Source: CAZGUG01 sp964625335
GTDB taxonomy: Bacteria; Bacillota; Clostridia; Ch29
Length of the DNA stretch: 64,000 nucleotides
Assembly (NCBI GenBank): GCA_964625335.1
Contig: CAZVBE010000003.1
Span: forward strand, 1-64,000
Direction of reading: 5' to 3'
Part shown: piece by piece, positions 17,194 to 24,863 of the stretch
Position numbering within the stretch: the first letter of the stretch is position 1
Layout of the letters: every line of letters begins with the position of its first letter
Notes under the pieces: generated by a model
What the model was told of the DNA's origin: nothing
Databases searched by the model: none
Seen by the model: the letters and a program-made list of their open reading frames with translations, nothing else
Translations under genes and position numbers: made by a program

Positions 17194-17315
17194 TTATACA
17201 AAAAACAAAAAGAACCGTCCCTTTTGTTATATTGTTTATACAAAAAACAAAAAGAACCGTCCCTTTTGTTATATTGTTTATACAAAAAACAAAAAGAACC
17301 GTCCCTTTTGTTATT
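17191..17315. repeat. Three tandem copies of a 42-bp intergenic repeat
   Basis: Near-identical units begin at 17191, 17233 and 17275. Each contains tgtttatacaaaaaac followed by aaaaagaaccgtccctttt. Variants of the gaaccgtccc / gggacggttc core recur at 14929, 15731, 19920-20010 and 21850-21885, so this is a dispersed family. An apparent reading frame through it is an artefact of the repeat. Confidence 0.9.
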
Positions 17316-17320
17316 CTTTT

Positions 17321-17725
17321 TTACTGTTTTAATATAAGCTGTGGAAAATCCAAAAGGTCCTTCAGATGGTTTTCTATAACCTTTTGTACAATTACAAGGT
17401 TAAGCTTCTGATATTCATGTACTGCAATATTACGAAACCCTACCATCATTTTAAGCCGTTTTGCCATATTACTATCAATAATTCTTTCCTGCTCCAGCAA
17501 ATCAAAGGCGTCCCTGGTACTTTGCGGAAGTCCCAGCTTCTTATCCGAGATGATGTGCATAGCCAAATCAATACATGCTTCACATGCCCTTTGTATATTG
17601 AGTATTATTGAATCCTGTTTTGTGAAGTCTTTTAAATTCTCCGGATTCTTTTTATACACTTCATTGATTCTTCTGATACAACGTTCAATAATCAGAGATT
17701 TATTAAGCACTATATCATTTTTCAT
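17321..17725 (-). CDS. hepT: HepT-like HEPN ribonuclease toxin
   Basis: A 134-aa all-helical protein of the HepT/DUF86 family. The diagnostic RX4HXY motif is complete: R98, H103 and Y105 in RNIAVHEY. In characterised MntA/HepT pairs HepT is an RNase toxin that is silenced when MntA adds AMP to the tyrosine of this motif. Its ATG overlaps the last 11 bases of the upstream mntA gene, so translation is coupled. The 3' end lies at the edge of the 42-bp repeat array. Confidence 0.9.
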   Translation of the reverse strand: MKNDIVLNKSLIIERCIRRINEVYKKNPENLKDFTKQDSIILNIQRACEACIDLAMHIISDKKLGLPQSTRDAFDLLEQERIIDSNMAKRLKMMVGFRNIAVHEYQKLNLVIVQKVIENHLKDLLDFPQLILKQ

Positions 17726-18122
17726 AGACAGAGCCTCTTTCCATTACTTTTTCGATAACCGGTCTGCGTTCCTCATTGAGTCTGGCGTATTCTTTCAATA
17801 CATTCATCTCAAAAATAAGCCTTTTTTCCCTGCTCCTACAGTATATGGCCTTTCCCATACTGACCACCTGAGCCTGTAGTACCGTTGAAGCCTTGTCAAG
17901 ATTTATAAGGTCTACTTCCTTGCCCAGCATACTGGCCATTTCCTGTGCTATAACAAATACTTCATATTCATCCGGAGAACGGTTGCATAAGAAAGCTATA
18001 TCGATATCGCTTTCTCTAGTCATTTCGCCCCTGGCTGCAGAACCGAAAACGTAAATAAGGCTGGCACTCAGCCTGTCGGCAAGTATTTTTATGATAATAC
18101 TAATCTCTTTTTCCCTAATCAT
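17715..18122 (-). CDS. mntA: MntA-like nucleotidyltransferase antitoxin
   Basis: A 135-aa minimal nucleotidyltransferase. It shows the exact GSX10DXD signature (G27, S28, D39, D41; GSAARGEMTRESDID) and a third acidic residue in EVDLINL near residue 70. Its known family role is AMPylation of the partner HepT, which neutralises the toxin. It is first in a two-gene minus-strand operon that overlaps hepT by 11 bp; the antitoxin-first order is common for this module. The ribosome site is GGAG eleven bases upstream. Confidence 0.9.
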   Translation of the reverse strand: MIREKEISIIIKILADRLSASLIYVFGSAARGEMTRESDIDIAFLCNRSPDEYEVFVIAQEMASMLGKEVDLINLDKASTVLQAQVVSMGKAIYCRSREKRLIFEMNVLKEYARLNEERRPVIEKVMERGSVYEK

Positions 18123-18382
18123 AACGATTACTGCTCCTGTAAACTATTTTTTATATTGTATCACTATTCAAGGAAAAATTAAATAAACTGTCTGTCCGGT
18201 AATATATATTTCCTTATTTATTTCTTGAAGGGATATGCGGTTTTTTGTTGAATACTATCTGATGTAGACTTAAACGGATGACATCCCGCCGGAACGCCTT
18301 ACAACCGGTCTACCGCAATCGACACCCGGCGTCCGGTTCCCGGCAAATGTGATTTGTGAGCTGAAACAAGGAGGACTTACCA
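18123..18382. other. Intergenic region with a GC-rich possible leader hairpin
   Basis: This 260-bp divergent spacer holds the upstream regions of mntA and of the protease gene. Near 18285-18350, gccggaacgcc can pair with ggcgtccgg, or alternatively gccggaac with gttcccggc. That suggests a structured leader for the protease gene, but I recognise no known riboswitch. The rest is AT-rich with no clear sigma-A promoter. Confidence 0.3.
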
Positions 18383-19804
18383 ATGAAAACAACCACAACA
18401 AAACAGCATCCTAAGACATTTCTTATTACCCTTGTACTGTGCGCAGTCCTTGTAACACAGGCCTTTGCGCCCGCAGTATTGGCGGCCGGTGAAGACAAAC
18501 TCGAAGAACAGATGGATTTTCTCGAAAAGCTGATACGCCTGGTGGAGGCGGGCTATTATGAAGAGACCGATATCCAGCAGCTTATAGACGGCGCCTACAA
18601 GGGTGTATTCAACAAACTTGACCCCTACAGCGTTTACTATACCAATGAAGAGTATGAGGAATTCGACATACAGGTAACCGGTACCTTCGGCGGCATAGGA
18701 GTACGGATATCCCTAAGGGACGGCTATACCACTGTAATAGCCCCGCTAGACGGCACCCCCGCCCACAGGGCAGGCATAAAGTCCGGGGACAGGATAGTAT
18801 CTGTAGACGATACCGACATCCGGGATATATCTATTGACAAGGCTGCCGGTATGATGAGGGGCGAGCCCGGGGCCAGCGTAAAGATTGGCATTATCAGGGA
18901 AGGCAGCCCTTCGGTGACAGACTTTGAGCTTACCCGGGAGATAATAGAAGTAAACCCAGTTACATACGAGGTACTGGAGGAAGGCATAGGCTATATACGG
19001 CTTATCGAGTTCAACGAACACGCCATAGAAAACGTTGACGAGGCCCTGGCCCATTTTGACGGGCTGGGTATACAGGATATAATCATGGACCTGCGCAACA
19101 ACCCCGGGGGTATGGTGGACCAGGCGGTTAGCATAGCCGGCAGGTTCGTGCCGATGGGGCCGGTGGTCCATATAGAAAGGCGAAATACACCGAGGCAGAC
19201 CCTTAAATCAAGGCTGAGACAGCAAAAATACAACCTTGCCGTGCTGGTTAACGGCGGCAGCGCCAGCGCCTCCGAGATAGTGGCAGGAGCGGTGCAGGAT
19301 ACCACGGCCGGTACGCTGATAGGCACCCGGACCTTCGGCAAGGGTACAGTGCAGCAGGTTTATACGCTTACAAACGGCGGACGTATAAAACTAACCATTG
19401 CCAAATACTTGACCCCTGGGGAGAGAGTCATTGACGGTGAAGGCATAACCCCCGACATAGTAGTGGAAAACCAAAGCCCGGAAGAAAAATACGGCGGGGA
19501 GCTTGCTCCGGTAAAGGGTGACAGAAAGCTGGCGGCAAGCGCAGTTGGGCTGGACGTTTTAGGCGCCGAGCAGCGCCTTGATACCATGGGCTACAGCATA
19601 GGCGAAGTGGACGGGGTGTTCGACGATACGCTGGGGCAGGCGGTTTCCAAGTTCCAGGCGGATACCGGCCTTTACCCGTACGGGGTACTCGACCTTATTA
19701 CCCAGCAAAAACTTCTTGACGAATACCAAATCTACCTTGAGGATAACGCACCCGACGCACAGCTTCAAAAAGCCATAGAACTGCTGAAATCCAAACGACA
19801 GTAA
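18383..19804 (+). CDS. S41 C-terminal processing protease with PDZ and peptidoglycan-binding domains
   Basis: A 473-aa CtpA-type serine protease acting outside the membrane. The signal sequence runs to AVLAA (about residue 34). A helical segment, a PDZ domain (about 98-180; GGIGVRI, AGIKSGDRIVSV) and the S41 domain (about 195-370) follow. The catalytic serine is in NGGSASASEIVAG (about 293) and the lysine in GTRTFGKGTVQ about 25 residues on. A C-terminal peptidoglycan-binding domain (LGAEQRLDTMGYSIGEVDG to LITQQKL, about 395-445) would place it in the wall. It is a single gene, ending in a hairpin at 19810-19839. Plausible substrates are exported proteins such as the neighbouring surface proteins (inference). 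Confidence 0.92.
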   Translation: MKTTTTKQHPKTFLITLVLCAVLVTQAFAPAVLAAGEDKLEEQMDFLEKLIRLVEAGYYEETDIQQLIDGAYKGVFNKLDPYSVYYTNEEYEEFDIQVTGTFGGIGVRISLRDGYTTVIAPLDGTPAHRAGIKSGDRIVSVDDTDIRDISIDKAAGMMRGEPGASVKIGIIREGSPSVTDFELTREIIEVNPVTYEVLEEGIGYIRLIEFNEHAIENVDEALAHFDGLGIQDIIMDLRNNPGGMVDQAVSIAGRFVPMGPVVHIERRNTPRQTLKSRLRQQKYNLAVLVNGGSASASEIVAGAVQDTTAGTLIGTRTFGKGTVQQVYTLTNGGRIKLTIAKYLTPGERVIDGEGITPDIVVENQSPEEKYGGELAPVKGDRKLAASAVGLDVLGAEQRLDTMGYSIGEVDGVFDDTLGQAVSKFQADTGLYPYGVLDLITQQKLLDEYQIYLEDNAPDAQLQKAIELLKSKRQ

Positions 19805-19809
19805 ACAAA

Positions 19810-19839
19810 AAGGGTATCCCTCTCTTACGGGATACCCTT
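19810..19839. terminator. Hairpin after the protease gene
   Basis: An 11-bp perfect stem aagggtatccc / gggataccctt (19810-19820, 19829-19839). On the plus strand no T run follows; the T-rich side lies on the minus strand. It may act as a weak or factor-assisted terminator. Confidence 0.55.
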
Positions 19840-19852
19840 CACTAGTTGCGCC

Positions 19853-19882
19853 TTGACTAAGCCGCTCGTATCCCGATATAAT
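19853..19882 (+). promoter_or_regulatory. Promoter of pyrG
   Basis: -35 TTGACT (19853-19858), 18-bp spacer, -10 TATAAT (19877-19882). It gives a leader of about 155 nt before the GTG start of pyrG. Confidence 0.75.
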
Positions 19883-19917
19883 TATATAGTTGATAATGAG
19901 CAATCTGCTTTTTATAC

Positions 19918-20018
19918 CCATCGGGGACATAAACGGTGTGTCCCTGACCCAAAAGCTTATCAATCGGGGACATTCCGCAGCAAGGAATTCCCGCAAAAAG
20001 CGGTGTGTCCCCTTACCT
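19918..20018 (+). repeat. pyrG leader with paired ggggaca / tgtcccc repeats
   Basis: Two copies of cggggaca, each followed by ggtgtgtccc, can form two successive hairpins; the second encloses ccgcaaaaagcgg. They resemble the dispersed repeat family. Whether they attenuate pyrG or are passive repeats cannot be told. Confidence 0.45.
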
Positions 20019-20045
20019 TAATACGAAGAACATGGAGGTATTACT

Positions 20046-21650
20046 GTGGCTACAAAATATATTTTTATCACCGGAGGAGTAGTATCGTCGCTAGGCAAAG
20101 GCATCACAGCAGCATCTCTGGGCCGTTTGCTTAAAAACCGCGGTCTCAGGGTAAGCATGCAGAAGTTCGACCCCTACATAAACGTCGACCCCGGCACCAT
20201 GAGCCCATACCAGCACGGCGAGGTGTTCGTCACCGAGGACGGCGCCGAGACAGACCTCGACCTCGGGCATTATGAGAGATTTATCGACATCAACCTTACA
20301 AAGGACAGCAGCATTACCGCCGGCAAAATATATTGGTCGGTACTCAATAAGGAAAGAAAAGGAGACTACCTCGGCGGCACTGTGCAGGTAATACCCCATA
20401 TAACCAACGAGATAAAGGAAAGGATACAAAAAGTGTCAAAGGACGGCAGCTTTGACGTGGTAATCACCGAGATAGGCGGTACCGTCGGCGACATAGAAAG
20501 CCTGCCCTTTATTGAGGCCATAAGGCAGCTGCGGCACGATGTAGGCCGTGGAAACGTGCTGTATATCCATGTTACCCTCGTGCCATATCTCAGCAGGGCG
20601 GGTGAGCTTAAGACCAAACCCACCCAGCACAGTGTCAAGGAACTGCGCAGCATAGGCATCCAGCCCGATATAATAGTATGCCGGTCAGAAAAACCCATCA
20701 CACCGGATATAAAGGAAAAGATAGGCCTGTTTTGCAGCGTGGAGCCGGAAGCGGTGGTGCAAAACCCGGACTCCGAAACCATATACGATGTGCCGCTTTT
20801 ACTTGGAAAGGAAGGCCTTGACGACCTTGTGGTGGATATGACGGGACTTAAGTGCCAGCCCCTTGACATGTCGGAATGGGAAGGATTTGTCGACAGGATA
20901 AAAAACCCCAGACACGCAGTAAAAATTGCCCTGGTGGGTAAATACGTAGAACTGCACGATGCATACCTTTCGGTAGCCGAGGCGCTCTGCCACGGCGCCA
21001 TAGCCAATGATTCCTCCATTAGTATAAAATGGGTACACTCCGCCGACGTGACTCTAAACAATGTGAAAGATTTGCTCGGGGATGCCGACGGCATACTTAT
21101 TCCCGGCGGTTTCGGCGATCGGGGTATAGACGGCAAAATTCATGCGATAAAATACGCAAGGGAGCAAAGAGTACCCCTGCTTGGAATATGCTTAGGCATG
21201 CAGCTTGCGGTGGTGGAATTCGCCCGCAATGTACTCGGGTACGCAGATGCCCACAGCAGCGAACTTGACCCCGACACGTCCCACCCGGTGATAGACCTCA
21301 TGCCCGAGCAAAAAGAGATAGAAGACCTCGGGGGAACCATGCGGCTGGGGCTCTATCCCTGCCAGCTGGAAAACGGTACCAAGACCCATGAAGCCTACGG
21401 CGAGGACATGATTTTTGAGCGGCACAGGCACCGTTACGAGTACAACAACGAATACCGCGACGTATTGTCCGAAAAGGGGCTTGTTATAAGCGGGATATCA
21501 CCCGACCGTAAGCTGGTGGAAATGATAGAGTTAAAAGACCACCCGTGGTTTGTGGGCTGCCAGTTCCATCCCGAGTTCAAGTCAAGGCCCAACCGCCCCC
21601 ACCCGCTCTTTAGCGGCCTTGTAAAAGCCGCACTGGCAAACAAGAAATAG
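20046..21650 (+). CDS. pyrG: CTP synthase
   Basis: A 534-aa enzyme converting UTP to CTP with ATP and glutamine, the normal bacterial length. The N-terminal synthetase domain (1-265) starts KYIFITGGVVSSLGKGITAA and includes EIGGTVGDIES. The C-terminal class I glutamine amidotransferase domain has the nucleophile in GICLGMQ (Cys about 382) and the His/Glu pair in FHPEF near 508. The start is GTG with GGAGG eight bases upstream. No reiterative G run like the Bacillus pyrG attenuator is visible. It is a single-gene unit with its own promoter. Confidence 0.98.
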   Translation: MATKYIFITGGVVSSLGKGITAASLGRLLKNRGLRVSMQKFDPYINVDPGTMSPYQHGEVFVTEDGAETDLDLGHYERFIDINLTKDSSITAGKIYWSVLNKERKGDYLGGTVQVIPHITNEIKERIQKVSKDGSFDVVITEIGGTVGDIESLPFIEAIRQLRHDVGRGNVLYIHVTLVPYLSRAGELKTKPTQHSVKELRSIGIQPDIIVCRSEKPITPDIKEKIGLFCSVEPEAVVQNPDSETIYDVPLLLGKEGLDDLVVDMTGLKCQPLDMSEWEGFVDRIKNPRHAVKIALVGKYVELHDAYLSVAEALCHGAIANDSSISIKWVHSADVTLNNVKDLLGDADGILIPGGFGDRGIDGKIHAIKYAREQRVPLLGICLGMQLAVVEFARNVLGYADAHSSELDPDTSHPVIDLMPEQKEIEDLGGTMRLGLYPCQLENGTKTHEAYGEDMIFERHRHRYEYNNEYRDVLSEKGLVISGISPDRKLVEMIELKDHPWFVGCQFHPEFKSRPNRPHPLFSGLVKAALANKK

Positions 21651-21811
21651 ATAAGTCCAGACTTATAAAGAAAGCCGGGCAATAAGAGACTGAGGATATC
21701 ATAAGCGTAAAAGCTGTGATACAGGAAATGTTGGCTGATTGATTAAGAAGTGTTCCTTCATTGTTATAAATTGATGTTCGAAAGTTGAAGCATCCGACTT
21801 ATATAGTACAT

Positions 21812-21849
21812 AGAAAAAGGCTGATACGCCGTCAGCCTTTTTTCTATGC
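21812..21849. terminator. Long bidirectional terminator between pyrG and the S-layer array
   Basis: A long near-perfect stem (tagaaaaaggctga paired with tcagcctttttctatg) with loop tacgccg and T runs on both strands. The rest of the 530-bp spacer holds a gaaccgtccc repeat remnant (about 21855-21885) and the promoter and leader of the first S-layer gene; I see nothing else in it. Confidence 0.8.
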
Positions 21850-21977
21850 ACTGTGAACGGAACAAGAGAACCGTCCCTGCGTTCCTTCCTGCGTTCCCCT
21901 CCAATTTATGTAACCAAAATCTTATCTTTCCAATATTACAGCCGCATTACAAGTATATTACGATATACCGTCAGTTG

Positions 21978-22006
21978 TTGACCTTGGGAATCGCCGGTGC
22001 TATAAT
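21978..22006 (+). promoter_or_regulatory. S-layer promoter 1
   Basis: -35 TTGACC, 17-bp spacer, extended -10 tgcTATAAT. This is the first of five near-identical promoters, all with TTGACC-N17-TATAAT and a conserved g-c-c-g/a-g-t-g-c block just before the -10. Confidence 0.92.
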
Positions 22007-22012
22007 TGCAAT

Positions 22013-22180
22013 AGAATGCAGGCAGGTTATGTAAACCACTTGCATATTATAAGCAAACCGCCGGCTATAACCGCAGAAGCAGGAAGGAAACCGGTGACCC
22101 GGTGAGGCAAAACAAAAGGTAGTACATAACTACCAAAAAAGTTTCCTTCCAAACCAAAATTAAAAGGAGGACAAGAAAGC
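22013..22180 (+). promoter_or_regulatory. Structured 5' leader of S-layer gene 1
   Basis: The transcript should begin with a 5' hairpin (atgca ... tgcat). Further on, a 10-bp perfect stem ggaaggaaac / gtttccttcc (22082-22091, 22141-22150) encloses two hairpins: accgg-tgac-ccggt and ggtagt-acata-actacc (22118-22134). This three-way-junction shape recurs before gene 2 with changed loop sequence. It does not match a riboswitch class I know. Confidence 0.55.
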
Positions 22181-24568
22181 ATGAAGAAAATTTTAGCACT
22201 AGTTCTTGCTCTTGCTATGGCGCTAGGTACATTCAGCATTGCAGCAGCAGCGCCGGAAGATGTCGTAGGAACGGACTATGAAGAAGCAGTAGTAAGACTT
22301 GTCGCTCTGGGCATCATTGACGGTTTCGAAGACGGAACCTACAGACCCGATGAGCCGGTTACAAGAGCACAATTCGCAAAAATAGTGGTTGCATCCCTGG
22401 GCGTTGGTGAAGCCGCTCAGTACGCAAAAGGCGCAACCAAGTTTAGCGATGTACCCGCAGACCACTGGGCAACAGGCTACATCAACGTAGCAGTTGACGT
22501 TGGCGTAATAGCCGGTTATCCTGACGGAACCTTCCAGCCTGAAAACCAGGTAACCTTCGCCGAAGCTATCAAGATGATAGTGGCAGCCCTTGGTTACACT
22601 CCCAAAGCTGAAGCTATGGGCGGATATCCCGGCGGATACCTGGCAGTAGCTGCAGAAGAGGAAATTACCGATGGCGTTAACGTAGTAGGCAACCTGGCAG
22701 CAGACCGCGGCGCGGTAGCCATCATGATTGACAATTCTCTTGATGTTTACCTGATGGAGCAGAAATCCTACGGCGACAACCCCACATGGGAAGCTTCCGA
22801 AACCAAGACCCTTCTTAACACCAAGTTAGGCGTTAAAGAGGTTGAGGGTGTAGTAACAGGGATTTCAAAAACAGAAAAACTTGATGAGAACGAATTCATC
22901 CTTGACGGTGAAGACAAGTATGAAATGGCTATCGATGCTAACACCGAAAGCTTATTCCTGAAAGAAGTAAAGATCCTGCACAAGAACGATAAAGTTGTAT
23001 GGGTGAATGTTGAAACTTCAGCTTCCGACATAGTTCTTGACACAGTAGTTGATGTGGATGCCGAAGAGATTGAACTGAAAGCTGCCGACAAAACTTACGA
23101 TGTAGTTGAAGATGCTAAAATATATGTAAACTTTGAAGAAGTAGGCGCGCTGGCAGGCGACTATGGATACTTCATATTCGACGGTAAAGAAATAGTAGCT
23201 GCAAACCTGTTTAACTTTGAAGACAAAGGTTTAGTAACAGCTGTGGCAGAAGACGAAATTGAGTATATCGACCTGTTTGATGCAGAAGAGCAGGTTTTAG
23301 AGCTTGATGATTATGATGAAATATATGTATACAACAAGGACTTCACAAAAGCAAGCCTTGAAGACATCGATGAAAACTCGCTTATGTTCTTCTGGGACAA
23401 TGATGACGACGAGCTCTTTGTCATGGTGGTAAATGAAGCGGTAGAAGGCGAAGTTACAAGGCTAAGGACTGACAGGGTAACAATTGACGGCAAAAACTAT
23501 GTAAGAGCCGCAGACGAATCCATTGTTTCGCTGAATGAAGGCAAAGACTTTGATACATGGGGAGACGCCTCGACTTACGATATAATGAACGAAGATGTTG
23601 TACTTTATCTTGACCTGAACGGCGAAATTGCTGCAATGGTTACTTCCGCAAAGGTTACCAGCGATACACTTTACGGTATAGTAACCTGGTTCTACTCAGG
23701 AAGAAATGCCAGAGTTGCAGTATTCACAAGCGAAGGTGAAGAAGTGGAATATTACTTCGAAGACAGCGTGGATGTAGAGAAAGTAGACAGCTACCCGAAT
23801 GATAATGAGACTGTTATGGGAATAAAATATGAATTAAACAGCGACGGCGAAATAGCAGAGGGCACCCTTGAATTTGAAGATGTCACTGCAATTGTAACAA
23901 AAGCTGCAGACAGGAAATATGTAGTGGATGATGGCGACACTTACTTTGTAAACTCTGACACCGTATTGATGAAAGCGCTGGATGATGAAGGCGAACTGGA
24001 TCCGGAACTTGTAAAATATGAGAGCCTGGTATCCATGTCCTTCACAAGCAATGGAAACGCCGTTATATTCGGCGAAGAAGGCAAAACTGCAAAGATGATA
24101 GTATTCACAAATAAAGACTTTGAAGGCAGCAAGGACGATGTATACTTCGGCGTAGTAACCGATGCTCCGTGGAAGGTAGGAACCAGCTGGTTCGCAGAAA
24201 TGGATATATTCGGCGCAGGCAAAGCCGACTATAAAGTAAGTGCAGGAGACGTTGCAAAAGGTAACCTTGTAGCATTCTACCTGGACAGCAGCGACAAAGT
24301 AGACTTGACAGAAGAAGCCAATGTTGTTGAAATGATAACAGGCACAGTATACAGCAGGGACGGCAGCTACATCACTTTAGACAGTGCTGATGGTGATGTA
24401 TACAGAATAGCAAGCGGCGCCGTACTGTACCAGCTTGATGATGACTACAAACTTGACGGAACAATCAGGCTGACAAGAATTAATAAGGATGACACAATCG
24501 CGCTCATGTATGACACAGTAGAAAAAGAAGTAGTAGCAGCCATAGTTAACGCAGAGCTGGACAAGTAA
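22181..24568 (+). CDS. S-layer protein with three N-terminal SLH domains (paralogue 1)
   Basis: A 795-aa exported protein. The signal peptide MKKILALVLALAMALGTFSI ends after AAAA. Three SLH domains lie at about residues 28-75, 90-140 and 150-215 (FEDGTYRPDEPVTRAQFAK, YPDGTFQPENQVTFAEAIK). They bind pyruvylated wall polymer. The remaining 570 residues form a strongly acidic, beta-rich region (DNDDDELFVMVVNEAVEG) with no recognised domain, typical of the assembling part of S-layer proteins. It has its own promoter, structured leader, GGAGG site and terminator. First of five tandem paralogues, probably arisen by duplication. Confidence 0.92.
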   Translation: MKKILALVLALAMALGTFSIAAAAPEDVVGTDYEEAVVRLVALGIIDGFEDGTYRPDEPVTRAQFAKIVVASLGVGEAAQYAKGATKFSDVPADHWATGYINVAVDVGVIAGYPDGTFQPENQVTFAEAIKMIVAALGYTPKAEAMGGYPGGYLAVAAEEEITDGVNVVGNLAADRGAVAIMIDNSLDVYLMEQKSYGDNPTWEASETKTLLNTKLGVKEVEGVVTGISKTEKLDENEFILDGEDKYEMAIDANTESLFLKEVKILHKNDKVVWVNVETSASDIVLDTVVDVDAEEIELKAADKTYDVVEDAKIYVNFEEVGALAGDYGYFIFDGKEIVAANLFNFEDKGLVTAVAEDEIEYIDLFDAEEQVLELDDYDEIYVYNKDFTKASLEDIDENSLMFFWDNDDDELFVMVVNEAVEGEVTRLRTDRVTIDGKNYVRAADESIVSLNEGKDFDTWGDASTYDIMNEDVVLYLDLNGEIAAMVTSAKVTSDTLYGIVTWFYSGRNARVAVFTSEGEEVEYYFEDSVDVEKVDSYPNDNETVMGIKYELNSDGEIAEGTLEFEDVTAIVTKAADRKYVVDDGDTYFVNSDTVLMKALDDEGELDPELVKYESLVSMSFTSNGNAVIFGEEGKTAKMIVFTNKDFEGSKDDVYFGVVTDAPWKVGTSWFAEMDIFGAGKADYKVSAGDVAKGNLVAFYLDSSDKVDLTEEANVVEMITGTVYSRDGSYITLDSADGDVYRIASGAVLYQLDDDYKLDGTIRLTRINKDDTIALMYDTVEKEVVAAIVNAELDK

Positions 24569-24588
24569 ACCGAGTAAGCCAAGCGTAT

Positions 24589-24622
24589 AAAAAGAGCTAA
24601 CCCTTTGCGGTTAGCTCTTTTT
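24589..24622 (+). terminator. Terminator of S-layer gene 1
   Basis: An aaagagctaacc / ggttagctcttt stem with a T run. The same gctaacc/ggttagc stem ends genes 2, 3 and 4. Confidence 0.92.
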
Positions 24623-24667
24623 GTATTACATTCATATTACAAATACATTACAATATACTGCCAATTA

Positions 24668-24696
24668 TTGACCTTATAAACCGCCAGTGCTATAAT
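24668..24696 (+). promoter_or_regulatory. S-layer promoter 2
   Basis: -35 TTGACC, 17-bp spacer, extended -10 tgcTATAAT; nearly the same as promoter 1. Confidence 0.92.
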
Positions 24697-24702
24697 TTCA
24701 AT

Positions 24703-24863
24703 AGTACGCAGGGGAAGTATGTACCTCTCCTGCATATAATAAGCAAATCACCGGCCATTACCGCAAAGAAAGGAAGGAAACCGGCGGACCGGTGAGATAG
24801 TACATAACTTATACAAAATTAGTTTCCTTCCAAAATAAAAAATCTAAAGGAGGAAAAGAAAGC
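24703..24863 (+). promoter_or_regulatory. Structured 5' leader of S-layer gene 2
   Basis: The 5' hairpin (gcagggga ... tctcctgc) carries the shared aagtatgtacct loop. A second module has the same 10-bp ggaaggaaac / gtttccttcc stem (24772-24781, 24822-24831) as gene 1. It encloses accgg-cgga-ccggt and an agt-acata-act hairpin. Confidence 0.55.

Noticed and set aside
15022..17315. Link between the 42-bp coding repeat at 15 kb and the 42-bp intergenic repeat at 17.2 kb
   Set aside because: Same length but unrelated sequence; treated as coincidence.
17145..17411. 88-codon plus-strand frame across the triple 42-bp repeat
   Set aside because: It simply translates a non-coding repeat and runs into the 3' end of hepT; no domain or independent ribosome site.
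22082..22150. Cobalamin riboswitch in the S-layer leader (ggaa..ccggtga similarity)
   Set aside because: The conserved B12-box core and the rest of the aptamer are absent; only a short chance resemblance.
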